A DNA stretch of 52,443 nucleotides from Komagataeibacter europaeus LMG 18890 (GTDB lineage: Bacteria; Pseudomonadota; Alphaproteobacteria; Acetobacterales; Acetobacteraceae), in NCBI RefSeq assembly GCF_000285295.1, contig NZ_CADP01000007.1, positions 35,075-87,517 of the forward strand, in the 5' to 3' direction. The notes beneath the pieces are model-generated. The model was not told the DNA's origin. It did no database searches and saw nothing but the letters and a program-made list of their open reading frames with translations. Below are positions 36,465 to 44,861 of the stretch, piece after piece. Position 1 is the first letter of the stretch. Every line of letters starts with the position of its first letter. A program made the translations under genes and the position numbers.

Positions 36465-37700
36465 ATGAATACCGACGTAGCCATTATAGGGGCTGGCCCC
36501 TATGGACTCTCCCTTGCGGCCCATTTGCGTGACAGGGGGGTAAACTTTCGTATCTTCGGACGCCCGATGGGATTCTGGCGCGAACATGTTCCCGCCAGCC
36601 TGCGACTGAAGGCAGAGGGATTCGCACTGGACCTGTTTGATCCCGGTCGCCGGTCAACGCTTGCACGGTTCTGCAGGGAACGGGGATATCCCTACGCCCC
36701 GATCGGGGAGCCCATTCCTACCGCGGTTTTCACGGAATACGGTGAAACGTTCCAGAAAACCCATGTACCGCAACTGCAGCCATGCATGGTCGCGCACCTG
36801 TCGCGCACGATGGACGGCTTTGTCATGCATCTAGATAACGGGGAAACCGTCATGGCGCGTAATGTGGTCATGGCGGTGGGGATCGAACATTTCGCCTACA
36901 CGCCCCCGGCCGTGCGTGGCCTGCCGTCCGACCGGGTCAGCCATACATTCGACGAGACCACGTTCGAACGCTTCGCGGGCAAGCGGGTCGCCGTGATCGG
37001 GGCGGGGTCGTCGGCTGTGGATACGGCGTGTTTCCTGCATAACGTGGGTGCGCAGACCTTCATCTGTACCCGCAGGCCAAAGATATGGATCAATCATCCC
37101 CCCCACAGGATCCGTGGCCTGAAACTGCTGTGGACCCGGATCAAGAAACCCGTTTCAGGTCTGGGAACGGGCTGGCGTTCCCGCATGGCCTGTGACCTGC
37201 CGGATGTGTTTCACATGCTGCCCGCACGCCTGCGCCTGCGCATCACGCGCGGCCATCTGGGCCCGGCGGCGGGGTGGGTAACGGGCCAGGTCGTGCGCGA
37301 CAAGGTCCCGATATGGCTTAACGTTGACCTGCAATCCGCACGGATGCGCGATAACGTCGTGCATCTGGAATTCAGGGATACACAGGCAGGCTGCCCGCGT
37401 GTCGCGGATGTCGATCATGTTTTCCTGGGCACCGGGGTCAGGGTGGACATGGAACGCATCCCGTTCCTTGACCGCGTGCTGGCGCGCGCCATCCGTACCG
37501 AAGACAACATGCCCGCCCTGTCGCGCAGCTTTGAATCAAGCGTGCCTGGGCTTTACGTCATCGGTCCCATGGCGGCAGGCAGTTTTGGCCCCCTTCTACG
37601 CTTTGCCTGGGGCGCGCGCTTTGCCGCGCGCCGTGTCACCGCCCGGCTGGGACGGCAACCCGTGTCACAACCCGTGCCGCAGCCCGCATTCGCGTCATGA
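36465..37700 (+). CDS. FAD/NAD(P)-binding flavoprotein oxidoreductase
   Basis: A 411-residue two-dinucleotide-domain flavoprotein. An FAD-binding GxGxxG (GAGPYG) is at residues 9-14, FGRPMGFWREH follows, a second nucleotide motif GAGSSA is at 179-184, and FAD-contacting GLYVIGPMAAGSFGP lies near the end. This layout is that of class B flavin monooxygenases and N-hydroxylases such as SidA/lysine N6-hydroxylase relatives. The substrate is unknown. GGTGGA precedes the ATG at 36465; an in-frame extension of 33 codons runs into AT-rich DNA and is unlikely. The ATP-grasp gene follows after 53 bp, so the two likely form one unit. Confidence 0.85.
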   Translation: MNTDVAIIGAGPYGLSLAAHLRDRGVNFRIFGRPMGFWREHVPASLRLKAEGFALDLFDPGRRSTLARFCRERGYPYAPIGEPIPTAVFTEYGETFQKTHVPQLQPCMVAHLSRTMDGFVMHLDNGETVMARNVVMAVGIEHFAYTPPAVRGLPSDRVSHTFDETTFERFAGKRVAVIGAGSSAVDTACFLHNVGAQTFICTRRPKIWINHPPHRIRGLKLLWTRIKKPVSGLGTGWRSRMACDLPDVFHMLPARLRLRITRGHLGPAAGWVTGQVVRDKVPIWLNVDLQSARMRDNVVHLEFRDTQAGCPRVADVDHVFLGTGVRVDMERIPFLDRVLARAIRTEDNMPALSRSFESSVPGLYVIGPMAAGSFGPLLRFAWGARFAARRVTARLGRQPVSQPVPQPAFAS

Positions 37701-37753
37701 CGCCCATGCACCCCTAGTCCTGCATCCTGACATGAGCTGGAAAGTCCTGGATC

Positions 37754-39082
37754 ATGAAAAACGATTTTACAGTTCTCATCATCTCCTCCGTGTGGTGGTC
37801 CGCCATTACACGCGCTGCGGTGGAATTCATCGAAAGCGGGGTGACGGTCCATGCCATCTGCCCGGCCGGACATTCCCTGCGCTGCCTGCAGGCAATCGAA
37901 AGCATACGGAACTATCCATATGTCGCGCCAACCGCGACACTGGCTGGCGCCATTGCGCAACTGCGGCCCGACCTGATCATCCCGGCGGATGACCGGGTGG
38001 TCGTGACACTGCACCAGGTTTACAACGAGGCCAATCCCGCAACTGCCATGGGCCGCCTGTGTCGTGACACGATCGAACGCTCACTGGGGCGGCACGAATA
38101 TTTTGGCTATGCGCAGATGCGGCTCAAACTGATCGATGTCCTGCGTGAACAGGGCATCCCGACACCCGCCGCCACCAACCTTGCCACCCTGCACGATGCC
38201 AGACGGTGGTGCGCCACCACACCCGGACCATGGGTATTCAAGCGTGACCGTAGCTGGGGCGGGTCCGGCGTGGTGATCGCCGATACGCAACACGAAGCCG
38301 AAGCCGGCTTCCACCGTCTGTCGCAACCGGTACGGATGGTCTGTGCCCTGCGCGTGCTGCTGGCGGACCGCGATATCTATTCCTTCATGGAAGCGACGGA
38401 GCGCCGCCCGCTGCCTGTCATTGCACAGGCGCATGTAACCGGCATGCCCGCCAATATCATGGTAGCCTGCTGGGAGGGAGAAGTCCTTGCCACGCTGGGG
38501 GTCAATGTCGTGTCCTACCAGGGGCGCACGGGGGCGGCGACGGTGATCGAGATCACACAGTCCGCCGATATGGAACGCGCGGCACGGGTGGCCTGCGCGA
38601 CACTGAAACTGTCGGGTTTTTTTGGCCTGGATTTTGTACGTTGCGCAAAAACCGGCACCTATCATTTCATAGAAATGAACCCCCGCCTGACCCAGATCGG
38701 GCATCTATGCCATGGTGGCAATACCCTGATCCGCCGCCTGTTGCAGCATGTGCGCGGCAGGGCGCAGGTGGCCGTGCCCTCCGCCGCGATGGAACTGCAC
38801 GAACGCACCATGATCGCCCTGTTCCCACAGATCCTGCGGACCGAGCCCCAGACACTGAACAGTACGGCCGCATGGATCGACATTCCATGGCGATACCCTG
38901 AACTGGTGGAGGAACTGCTGCGCCGCCCATGGTCCCGGCGCGGGTCGGTCGCGCGGCTGGAGGAACGCCTGCGGCCCAACATGCCTTATGGCAAGTCAGT
39001 GGACAGGGGCGAAGCACTGGGCAAGCTGTCCACGCTGCTGCAGGCGGGCATGATTACGGACATGCCGGTGGCCGCGCTGTAA
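37754..39082 (+). CDS. ATP-grasp domain carboxylate-amine ligase-like protein
   Basis: A 442-residue ligase of the ATP-grasp superfamily, which activates a carboxylate as acyl phosphate and joins it to a nucleophile. The pre-ATP-grasp Rossmann domain covers about 1-110; the glycine-rich ATP loop KRDRSWGGSG is at 163-172; the Mg-binding EMNPR is at 307-311, followed by LTQIGHLCHGG. The helical C-terminal part is unrecognised. No biotin-carboxylase or D-Ala-ligase signature is seen. Paired with the preceding flavoprotein, it could make an oxidised amide, peptide or ester product; this is inference. A repeat follows the stop. Confidence 0.85.
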   Translation: MKNDFTVLIISSVWWSAITRAAVEFIESGVTVHAICPAGHSLRCLQAIESIRNYPYVAPTATLAGAIAQLRPDLIIPADDRVVVTLHQVYNEANPATAMGRLCRDTIERSLGRHEYFGYAQMRLKLIDVLREQGIPTPAATNLATLHDARRWCATTPGPWVFKRDRSWGGSGVVIADTQHEAEAGFHRLSQPVRMVCALRVLLADRDIYSFMEATERRPLPVIAQAHVTGMPANIMVACWEGEVLATLGVNVVSYQGRTGAATVIEITQSADMERAARVACATLKLSGFFGLDFVRCAKTGTYHFIEMNPRLTQIGHLCHGGNTLIRRLLQHVRGRAQVAVPSAAMELHERTMIALFPQILRTEPQTLNSTAAWIDIPWRYPELVEELLRRPWSRRGSVARLEERLRPNMPYGKSVDRGEALGKLSTLLQAGMITDMPVAAL

Positions 39083-39084
39083 AC

Positions 39085-39142
39085 TATCAAAAATATCCGG
39101 GCGTCGGCTTTTTAAAAAAGCGGCACCCGGATATTTTCATTT
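39085..39142. repeat. Dispersed hairpin repeat, copy 4 (short)
   Basis: Starts just after the ATP-grasp stop: ATATCCGGGCGTCGGCTTTTT/AAAAAGCGGCACCCGGATAT is an imperfect long hairpin that keeps the CGGCTTTTTTAAAAAAGC and GCACCCGGATATTTT parts of the consensus. Likely terminator for the flavoprotein/ATP-grasp unit. Confidence 0.7.
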
Positions 39143-39271
39143 ATCAATGATCTGTTTTTAAGAATTATATTTAATGCGCGTGGGGAATTCTGCGTCCCGT
39201 CAAAATATGGCCTGCCGGTATCCGTGCCCAAGAGGCTGCCTGAAAAGTCAGGTCAGGAACATCCTGCTGCC

Positions 39272-39354
39272 ATAAGGAAGCTTTTTTCAGAAAGCTTCGA
39301 AGAGCGCCCCCTTATTTGAAATAAGAAGGCACCCAAAAACTTTTATTGTTTTTT
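39272..39354. repeat. Dispersed double-hairpin repeat, copy 5
   Basis: GAAGCTTTTTTCAGAAAGCTTCGAAG (hairpin 1), a degenerate hairpin 2 (CGCCCCCTTATTTGAAATAAGAAGGC), then CACCCAAAAACTTTTATTGTTTTTTATC. It lies downstream of the porin gene on the minus strand and could end its transcript. Confidence 0.75.
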
Positions 39355-39395
39355 ATCGTTCGTTTGTTTTCAAATGATGCTTGCGGGCAACCGCC

Positions 39396-41090
39396 TTAGA
39401 AGGCTGCCTGAATACGCCCGGCGACGGAATTGCCGTGACGGCCCATGATGTCATAAAGCGCGGTGCCGCCACTGCTTGCCTTGTTGTCATCGCTGACAAT
39501 GAAGTGGTTGAAATCAAGCATGAAGCGGAAGTGACGGTTGGGATACCAGTTCAGCCCGGCCGACCAGACCGTCTGCTGGCCGCCACGGATGGCATTGGCC
39601 GAATTCAGGTTGCTGTTCAGGTCGGTCACGCTGTAACGGGCGGAGACTTCCAGCGCGCCCCAGTAGCCATTCGCGGGATCAAAGGCATGATCCACGCCGG
39701 GTGCCGCGAATGCGCCTTCCTTGATGTTATAGGAACGCGGCTTGCCGAAAATGGTGTAGTTGGCGGCGCCATAGTAACCGGTGAAGTTGACCGTGCCCTG
39801 GTCGGCGGCGCTGCCACCGGAATTGTTTCCGCGCGTGACCCCGATATTGTAATATTCACCCTTCAGCACCAGTCGCTTCCAGCGGAAGCCCAGTTCCGGG
39901 CCAGCCGACCAGATGCTGCCCACGTTGCCGACGGTCGCACTCAGCAGCTTGGTGGTGGTCAGGTCAACTTCCGGCTGTTCGGCAAATGTCGCGGAACGGT
40001 CGTCCGAAGCCGTCGCCTGCGCCACCTTGAAGGCGCTGATCGCCGATACGCCGACATGCACATCGATATCCTTGGACACATAGGGGCGACCCGCGACACG
40101 GAAGGTTCCGCCTGTCTGGCTGTCATAGCCGGCGGCCCGCTTGCCATAGCTCTGTCCCGTCAGGTAACCCGCGATCCACCAGCGCTTGCCATAATGCAGG
40201 GCGCCCACGCTCATGCGGGCATCACCGGCGGCAATGTTACGCACGATATCGGTGATGGCGGGACGTTCCATCATCTCGAATTCGTTCGAGCTTTCGGAGT
40301 CTTCTTCCGTAACGCGCGGCTGGAAATAACCCGCGGTAATGACGGTGTTGTGGAAACCGGCATAGTTCAGGTTCGCTTCATACAGCGTGGCCGAACCATC
40401 AGCATTGGATGACCCGAAATCCGGGGTGATGTTCGCAATCCAGTTCTTGTAACGGAACGAGATGGGGATACGCAGGCGGCGGGCATTTTCGGTCAGGCCT
40501 TCATAATCGCCCTTCTTTTCCCCCGCGCGGGGGGACATGCCCATGAAACCGCCAATATCTTCGTGAAAGGCCAGGCCGATGGACATGGCATACATGCCGT
40601 CATCAGACGAAATGGTCGGGCGCCCGCCGGGAAAACCCACCATCATGCCACCCAGATGCAGGGCTTCGTCCTTCTCGGTCGCGGCACGGAACGATTCCCA
40701 CGACGACGTCACGCCACGGTCGGACGGGGGCGTGCCCAGATCGGCCCGCTTCATCAGGCTGCCCATCCCGGTTCCCATCCCGCTATCGCCACCGATATGG
40801 ATATCACGTGCGTAGCTGTCGGGCAGCGGCTCACCCTTGCTGGCTGCAACCCGACGGGCCTGTGCCGCGTTGGCGGCACGGGTGTTGCTGTGGGCTTCGG
40901 CCCGGACCAGGCGCTGGCGCAGCATGCTGATCTGACCGGACATTTCCCGGCGCATTTCCTGCATTTCACGCTGCAGGGCCTGGATCTGCTGGGCATCCGA
41001 CGCGGATGCTGCATGGGCCTGATGGAAGGATGACGCACCCCATAGGGCGGAAGAACCAAGCAACAGCGAAACAGCGGACCGGCGGATCAT
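39396..41090 (-). CDS. Outer-membrane porin, OprO/OprP (phosphate-selective) type
   Basis: A 564-residue exported protein. The signal peptide is MIRRSAVSLLLGSSALWG... ending QAHAA, followed by a coiled-coil segment (AQQIQALQREMQEMRREM) as in OprP-type trimer porins, then a long beta-barrel with alternating strands and a C-terminal aromatic residue (IQAAF). I chose the ATG at 41090 (GGA nine bases upstream) over the ATG at 41099. A three-unit PhoB-like site lies about 65 bp upstream, and pstS precedes it, so induction under phosphate limitation and uptake of phosphate or phosphate esters is likely. Confidence 0.87.
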   Translation of the reverse strand: MIRRSAVSLLLGSSALWGASSFHQAHAASASDAQQIQALQREMQEMRREMSGQISMLRQRLVRAEAHSNTRAANAAQARRVAASKGEPLPDSYARDIHIGGDSGMGTGMGSLMKRADLGTPPSDRGVTSSWESFRAATEKDEALHLGGMMVGFPGGRPTISSDDGMYAMSIGLAFHEDIGGFMGMSPRAGEKKGDYEGLTENARRLRIPISFRYKNWIANITPDFGSSNADGSATLYEANLNYAGFHNTVITAGYFQPRVTEEDSESSNEFEMMERPAITDIVRNIAAGDARMSVGALHYGKRWWIAGYLTGQSYGKRAAGYDSQTGGTFRVAGRPYVSKDIDVHVGVSAISAFKVAQATASDDRSATFAEQPEVDLTTTKLLSATVGNVGSIWSAGPELGFRWKRLVLKGEYYNIGVTRGNNSGGSAADQGTVNFTGYYGAANYTIFGKPRSYNIKEGAFAAPGVDHAFDPANGYWGALEVSARYSVTDLNSNLNSANAIRGGQQTVWSAGLNWYPNRHFRFMLDFNHFIVSDDNKASSGGTALYDIMGRHGNSVAGRIQAAF

Positions 41091-41154
41091 ATTAATCATT
41101 CCGTAATGAAGGATGAGTTCATTTAGAATGGGCGCACAGTTTTGTGTGTTATGT

Positions 41155-41187
41155 TTCCGATACAGTTTTATGAAGGATTTATGACAG
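41155..41187 (-). promoter_or_regulatory. PhoB-type box upstream of porin gene
   Basis: On the minus strand, three 11-bp units in a row: CTGTCATAAAT, CCTTCATAAAA, CTGTATCGGAA. The first matches the Pho-box unit CTGTCAT + 4 exactly. The middle unit is identical to that upstream of pstS. A -10-like CATAAC follows about 10 bp downstream toward the porin start. Confidence 0.8.
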
Positions 41188-41199
41188 TCCACGATACAG

Positions 41200-41226
41200 A
41201 AAAGCCGCCCGGAAACCGGGCGGCTT
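41200..41226 (-). terminator. Rho-independent terminator after pstS
   Basis: AAGCCGCCCGG-AAA-CCGGGCGGCTT forms an 11-bp perfect stem with a 3-nt loop; on the minus strand it is followed by TTTT. It lies 40 bp after the pstS stop and before the porin's Pho box, insulating the two genes. Confidence 0.9.
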
Positions 41227-41266
41227 CATGCCGTCATTACTGTAAAATCATAACTGTGGAATTATA

Positions 41267-42286
41267 TTATTTGGCTGCATCCCACTGCTGCAGGATATCG
41301 GTTTTCACATTCGCGGGCACCGGCACATAATCAAGACGGTAGGCGGCAGCGTCCCCGTTCTTCAGCGCATAGCCAAAGAATTTGCGTACTGCCGGGCCAT
41401 GTTCGGTCTTGCCCGTCGGCACCGGCACCAGCACATAGGTGGGAGAGACAATCGGCCATGCCCCCGCGCCGCTGGTGTCCAGCAGGTCAACGGCGAAATG
41501 CGATGCATCCTTCCAATCCGCGGCTTCCGCCGCACGGCTGAAACTGTCCATGCCCGGGGCGACAAAGGCGCCGCTGTGATTCTTCAGCTTGACGGTGGTC
41601 ATGTGCGCATTGGCGGCGAAGGCATATTCGACATAGCCGATCGCCCCTTCCGTATTGCGCACGGACGCGGCCACGCCATCATTGCCGCGCGCCCCGATCC
41701 CGCCAGGCCATGAAATGGAAGCGCCAGCCCCCTGCCCTTCGCGCCATTCGGGGGAAACACGGGCCAGATAGCCGGTGAAAACCGCCGTCGTGCCCGACCC
41801 GTCCGCACGGTGCACGGTGGCGATGGCGGTATCAGGCAGCTTCAGCCCGGGATTGAGGGCCGCGATTTTCGGATCATTCCACTGTTCGATCTCGCCACGA
41901 TAGATCGCGGCCAGTGTCGGACCATCAAGCTGGATCTGGTTGGCGGCGATACCCGGCAGATTGATGACCGGCACAATCCCGCCCATGACGGTGGGAAACT
42001 GGAACAGGTGGGCATTTTCCAGCTTCTGGCGATCCATGGGCACGTCGGATGCACCGAAATCAACCGTGCCGGCCAGAATCTGGTTCTGTCCGGCGCTGGA
42101 CCCCACGGTCTGGTAATTCAGGTTGACGCCAGCCGCGCTCCGTCCGTCAGCCCCCCATGCCCCGTAAATGGGCGCGGCAAAACTGGAGCCGGCACCTGTA
42201 ATATCCGCAGCATGTGCGATGACCGGCAATGCGGTCGCCAGCAGGGCACATGTAAGCATTCGAGCAGGAAAGTACATAATACTCAT
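41267..42286 (-). CDS. pstS: Phosphate ABC transporter substrate-binding protein PstS
   Basis: A 339-residue periplasmic phosphate-binding protein. The signal peptide ends VIAHAADIT; ITGAGSSFAAPIY is the phosphate-binding loop of PstS; DFGASDVPM, HRADGSGTT and AIGYVEYAF complete the site. No pstC, pstA, pstB or phoU is adjacent, so the permease is encoded elsewhere or this is an extra copy. The ATG at 42286 has GGAG three bases before it; an ATG four codons upstream lacks a ribosome-binding site. A Pho-box array lies about 90 bp upstream and a strong terminator follows the gene. Confidence 0.94.
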   Translation of the reverse strand: MSIMYFPARMLTCALLATALPVIAHAADITGAGSSFAAPIYGAWGADGRSAAGVNLNYQTVGSSAGQNQILAGTVDFGASDVPMDRQKLENAHLFQFPTVMGGIVPVINLPGIAANQIQLDGPTLAAIYRGEIEQWNDPKIAALNPGLKLPDTAIATVHRADGSGTTAVFTGYLARVSPEWREGQGAGASISWPGGIGARGNDGVAASVRNTEGAIGYVEYAFAANAHMTTVKLKNHSGAFVAPGMDSFSRAAEAADWKDASHFAVDLLDTSGAGAWPIVSPTYVLVPVPTGKTEHGPAVRKFFGYALKNGDAAAYRLDYVPVPANVKTDILQQWDAAK

Positions 42287-42376
42287 GTTCTCCGACATGA
42301 AGAAGACAGACGTGTCTGGCTATCCATCAGACATGCGGGGACATTAAAAAACTGCCGGAACAAATAACAATGATAT

Positions 42377-42409
42377 GTCCATGACAGTTTTATGAAGGAT
42401 TCATGAAAT
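42377..42409 (-). promoter_or_regulatory. PhoB-type box upstream of pstS
   Basis: On the minus strand, three 11-bp units: ATTTCATGAAT, CCTTCATAAAA, CTGTCATGGAC. The spacing and the identical central unit match the site before the porin gene, showing common control by a PhoB-like regulator. A TATCAT sequence follows and could be the -10. Confidence 0.83.
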
Positions 42410-42434
42410 TCCCTGTCCGGCTGCCCCTGCCAAA

Positions 42435-42474
42435 AAATAAAAAGGCATGGAATGACCACAGCCATCCCATGCCC
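42435..42474 (-). terminator. Rho-independent terminator after manC
   Basis: On the minus strand, GGCATGG...CCATGCC closes a stem with a 16-nt loop, followed by TTTTTATTTTTTGG. It lies 27 bp past the manC stop. Confidence 0.8.
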
Positions 42475-42500
42475 CGATACATCAGTAATGGAAGAACAGG

Positions 42501-43958
42501 TCAGTTACGGCTGTAGACGTCTTCAAGCCGGACGATATCATCCTCGCCAAGATAGGGGCCGGACTGGACCTCGATCAGGGTCAGGGGAATGCGACCGGGA
42601 TTTTCCAGCCGGTGCACGGCGCCGAGCGGCAGGTAGACGCTTTCGTTTTCACGCACGAGGATCACCTCCTCATTGCGTGTTACCTGCGCCGTCCCTTCCA
42701 CCACCACCCAGTGTTCGGCACGATGATAGTGCTTCTGCAGTGACAGCTTTTCCCCCGGTTCCACCACGATCCGCTTGACCTGGAAACGGTTGCCTTCGAT
42801 CAGGGTCTCGTAAAAACCCCACGGGCGGTAGCAGCGGCTGTGGGTGGTCGCTTCCTTGCGGCCATCCTTTTTCAGCCGCGACACGATGGCCTTTACATCC
42901 TGCGCGTGGTCGCGATGCGTCACCAGCACCGCATCGTCATTGACCACCACCAGCAGGTCTTCCACCCCGGTCACGGCCGTCAGGACACCATCGGTACGCA
43001 CATAGCTGTTGGATGTGTTGAACACCGCCACATCGCCAATGGTCACGTTGCCATGGTCGTCTTTCGGGCCAAGTTCCCACAATGCGTCCCAGCTTCCCAC
43101 ATCGGACCAGCCGAAATCACCGGGGATCACGGTCATGAGGTCGGTGCGTTCCGCCACCGCGTAGTCAATGGAAATATCGGGCGAGCTGGCAAAGGCCGCG
43201 GCATCCAGCCGTTCAAAGTCAATATCCGACCTGCGATCCTGCACGGCCTGCCGCACCGCGCTTACGATGGCGGGTTCATATTTTTCCATTTCCTGCAGCA
43301 TGGTGCGGGCCGTAAACACGAACATGCCGGAATTCCACAGGAACTGCCCTGATTCCAGCATGCGGGCGGCATTCGCGGCATCGGGTTTTTCAACAAAGCG
43401 CGCAACGTTCCAGGCCCCATCATATCCGGCCAGCGGCGCGCCCTTTTCAATATAGCCGTACCCCGTTTCCGCCTTGGTAGGCGTCATGCCGAATGTCACG
43501 ATCCGGCCCGCGCGCGCCACCTTGACCGCAAGATCCAGCGCAGGCCCGACATTTTCGGGTTTCTGGATCGCGGCATCCGCCGCCATGACCCACAGCACGG
43601 CGTCGGGATCGGTTTCAGCCGCCAGCAGGGCCGCCGCCGCAATGGCCGGGGCCGAATTACGGCCAACCGGTTCCAGCAGGATGCGTGGCGCGGTAATGCC
43701 GACTTCCTTCAGCTGTTCCGCCATGACGAAGCGATGTTCGTTGTTGCAGACGATAATGGGCTGGGCAAACCCCGGCCCCTGGCTGCGCAACGCGGTTTCC
43801 TGCACCATCGTACGCCGCGAGACCAACGGCCAGAACTGCTTGGGAAATGAACTGCGCGAGACGGGCCACAACCGGCTGCCACTGCCGCCAGACAGGATCA
43901 CGGGTATCACTGGCGTAGAGGCAGGCTGCGATGCTGCATGCGTGACGGAAATGACCAT
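42501..43958 (-). CDS. manC: Mannose-1-phosphate guanylyltransferase / mannose-6-phosphate isomerase
   Basis: A 485-residue type II bifunctional enzyme making GDP-mannose. The nucleotidyltransferase domain starts with ILSGGSGSRLWPVSR and includes FVEKPD and GDFGWSDVGSWDAL. The C-terminal cupin isomerase domain has PWGFYE, VEPGEKLSLQKHYHRAEHWVVV with its metal-binding histidines, and LPLGAVHRLENPG. GDP-mannose feeds exopolysaccharides such as acetan and LPS in these bacteria. The ATG at 43958 is preceded by AGGAG seven bases upstream; a GTG two codons earlier is less likely. A terminator follows. Confidence 0.95.
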   Translation of the reverse strand: MVISVTHAASQPASTPVIPVILSGGSGSRLWPVSRSSFPKQFWPLVSRRTMVQETALRSQGPGFAQPIIVCNNEHRFVMAEQLKEVGITAPRILLEPVGRNSAPAIAAAALLAAETDPDAVLWVMAADAAIQKPENVGPALDLAVKVARAGRIVTFGMTPTKAETGYGYIEKGAPLAGYDGAWNVARFVEKPDAANAARMLESGQFLWNSGMFVFTARTMLQEMEKYEPAIVSAVRQAVQDRRSDIDFERLDAAAFASSPDISIDYAVAERTDLMTVIPGDFGWSDVGSWDALWELGPKDDHGNVTIGDVAVFNTSNSYVRTDGVLTAVTGVEDLLVVVNDDAVLVTHRDHAQDVKAIVSRLKKDGRKEATTHSRCYRPWGFYETLIEGNRFQVKRIVVEPGEKLSLQKHYHRAEHWVVVEGTAQVTRNEEVILVRENESVYLPLGAVHRLENPGRIPLTLIEVQSGPYLGEDDIVRLEDVYSRN

Positions 43959-44009
43959 TCTCACTCCTGAAAAACCGGCTATCGGGGCCTGCAGGGCCCG
44001 GGGGAAACC

Positions 44010-44687
44010 TTAGCGGACCTTCTGTGCTGTCGCACGCAGAACGTCCAGCGAAGCACGCAGCTGCATTATTTTTTCGAAATCGGCTATTTCCTGCCGTCGG
44101 GCGGCGAACAGGATGGCATCGACATGAATGACCAGCTTGCGCAGGCGCCAGAACTGCTCGGCATCCACAATCAGCGTGCGCGATATGTCCTCCAGCGCAC
44201 CCACCTGTATGTATTTGGTGTGCGTGACGGGATCATCATTCAGTTCCTCGACAAAGATCGGAACGAAGCACAGCGGCACGGAACAGGGGGAGGGAACAAA
44301 AGGACGCGTTTCATGCCCGTCATAGACCTTGACGCGGCTGATATCGAATTTGCGATATTCCTGCAAAAGCCACGCCATCTGTACCGGGGGGGCAATACGG
44401 GCGAATTCGGCGCGCGTGATGTCAAGGAAAACACGACGGTCGCGTACGATCGTCGCATCATATTGCGCAAGCTGCTGGGCGTAGGCGGCTTCTTCCTGCG
44501 AATGCTTCATCAGGACATTATGCCTGGCGAAATTGGCATCGCTTTGGCTGCTCCAGCCCAGATAGCCGCCAAAGCCAGCCAGCAGGCACAGCAGGACCGG
44601 CAGGGCCATGCACATCCACCAGTGCCGCATCATGAACGCCCACAGACCCGTGCGCTCCAGTGCCCGCACCGGATGATAGATCATCAT
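44010..44687 (-). CDS. Membrane-anchored protein of unknown function
   Basis: About 225 residues with one N-terminal membrane helix (MCMALPVLLCLLAGFGGYLGW, shortened here to its hydrophobic core ALPVLLCLLAGFGGYLG) and a roughly 180-residue domain, probably periplasmic. A cysteine pair occurs in SPCSVPLCFVP, possibly a disulfide. The C-terminal third is helical and charged. I do not recognise a family. Start unsure: ATG at 44687 follows AGGGAG by nine bases; ATGs at 44684 and 44738 are alternatives. It lies 51 bp upstream of manC on the same strand, so it may be co-transcribed and linked to polysaccharide export. Confidence 0.65.
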   Translation of the reverse strand: MMIYHPVRALERTGLWAFMMRHWWMCMALPVLLCLLAGFGGYLGWSSQSDANFARHNVLMKHSQEEAAYAQQLAQYDATIVRDRRVFLDITRAEFARIAPPVQMAWLLQEYRKFDISRVKVYDGHETRPFVPSPCSVPLCFVPIFVEELNDDPVTHTKYIQVGALEDISRTLIVDAEQFWRLRKLVIHVDAILFAARRQEIADFEKIMQLRASLDVLRATAQKVR

Positions 44688-44820
44688 CCACCGGTTCTCC
44701 CTGACTGTGTATGCCCCGCCCTGACAGGAATGCATCATGCGTCAGGCAGTTTCCTGCTCCTTGCAGACAAGGCCGTTTTTCTGCACCGGCATACTAGCAG
44801 AACCCGCATGTTGCTGTCAT

Positions 44821-44839
44821 GCAGGGATATATTCCCTGC
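44821..44839. promoter_or_regulatory. Perfect dyad upstream of acid phosphatase
   Basis: GCAGGGA-TATAT-TCCCTGC has two perfect 7-bp arms around a 5-bp centre and ends 22 bp before the phosphatase ATG. It could be an operator or a 5'-UTR hairpin. A single CTGTCAT lies directly before it (44814-44820), but no second Pho-box unit is clear. Confidence 0.5.
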
Positions 44840-44861
44840 CCCCGCCCAGGATCGTGCCCGC

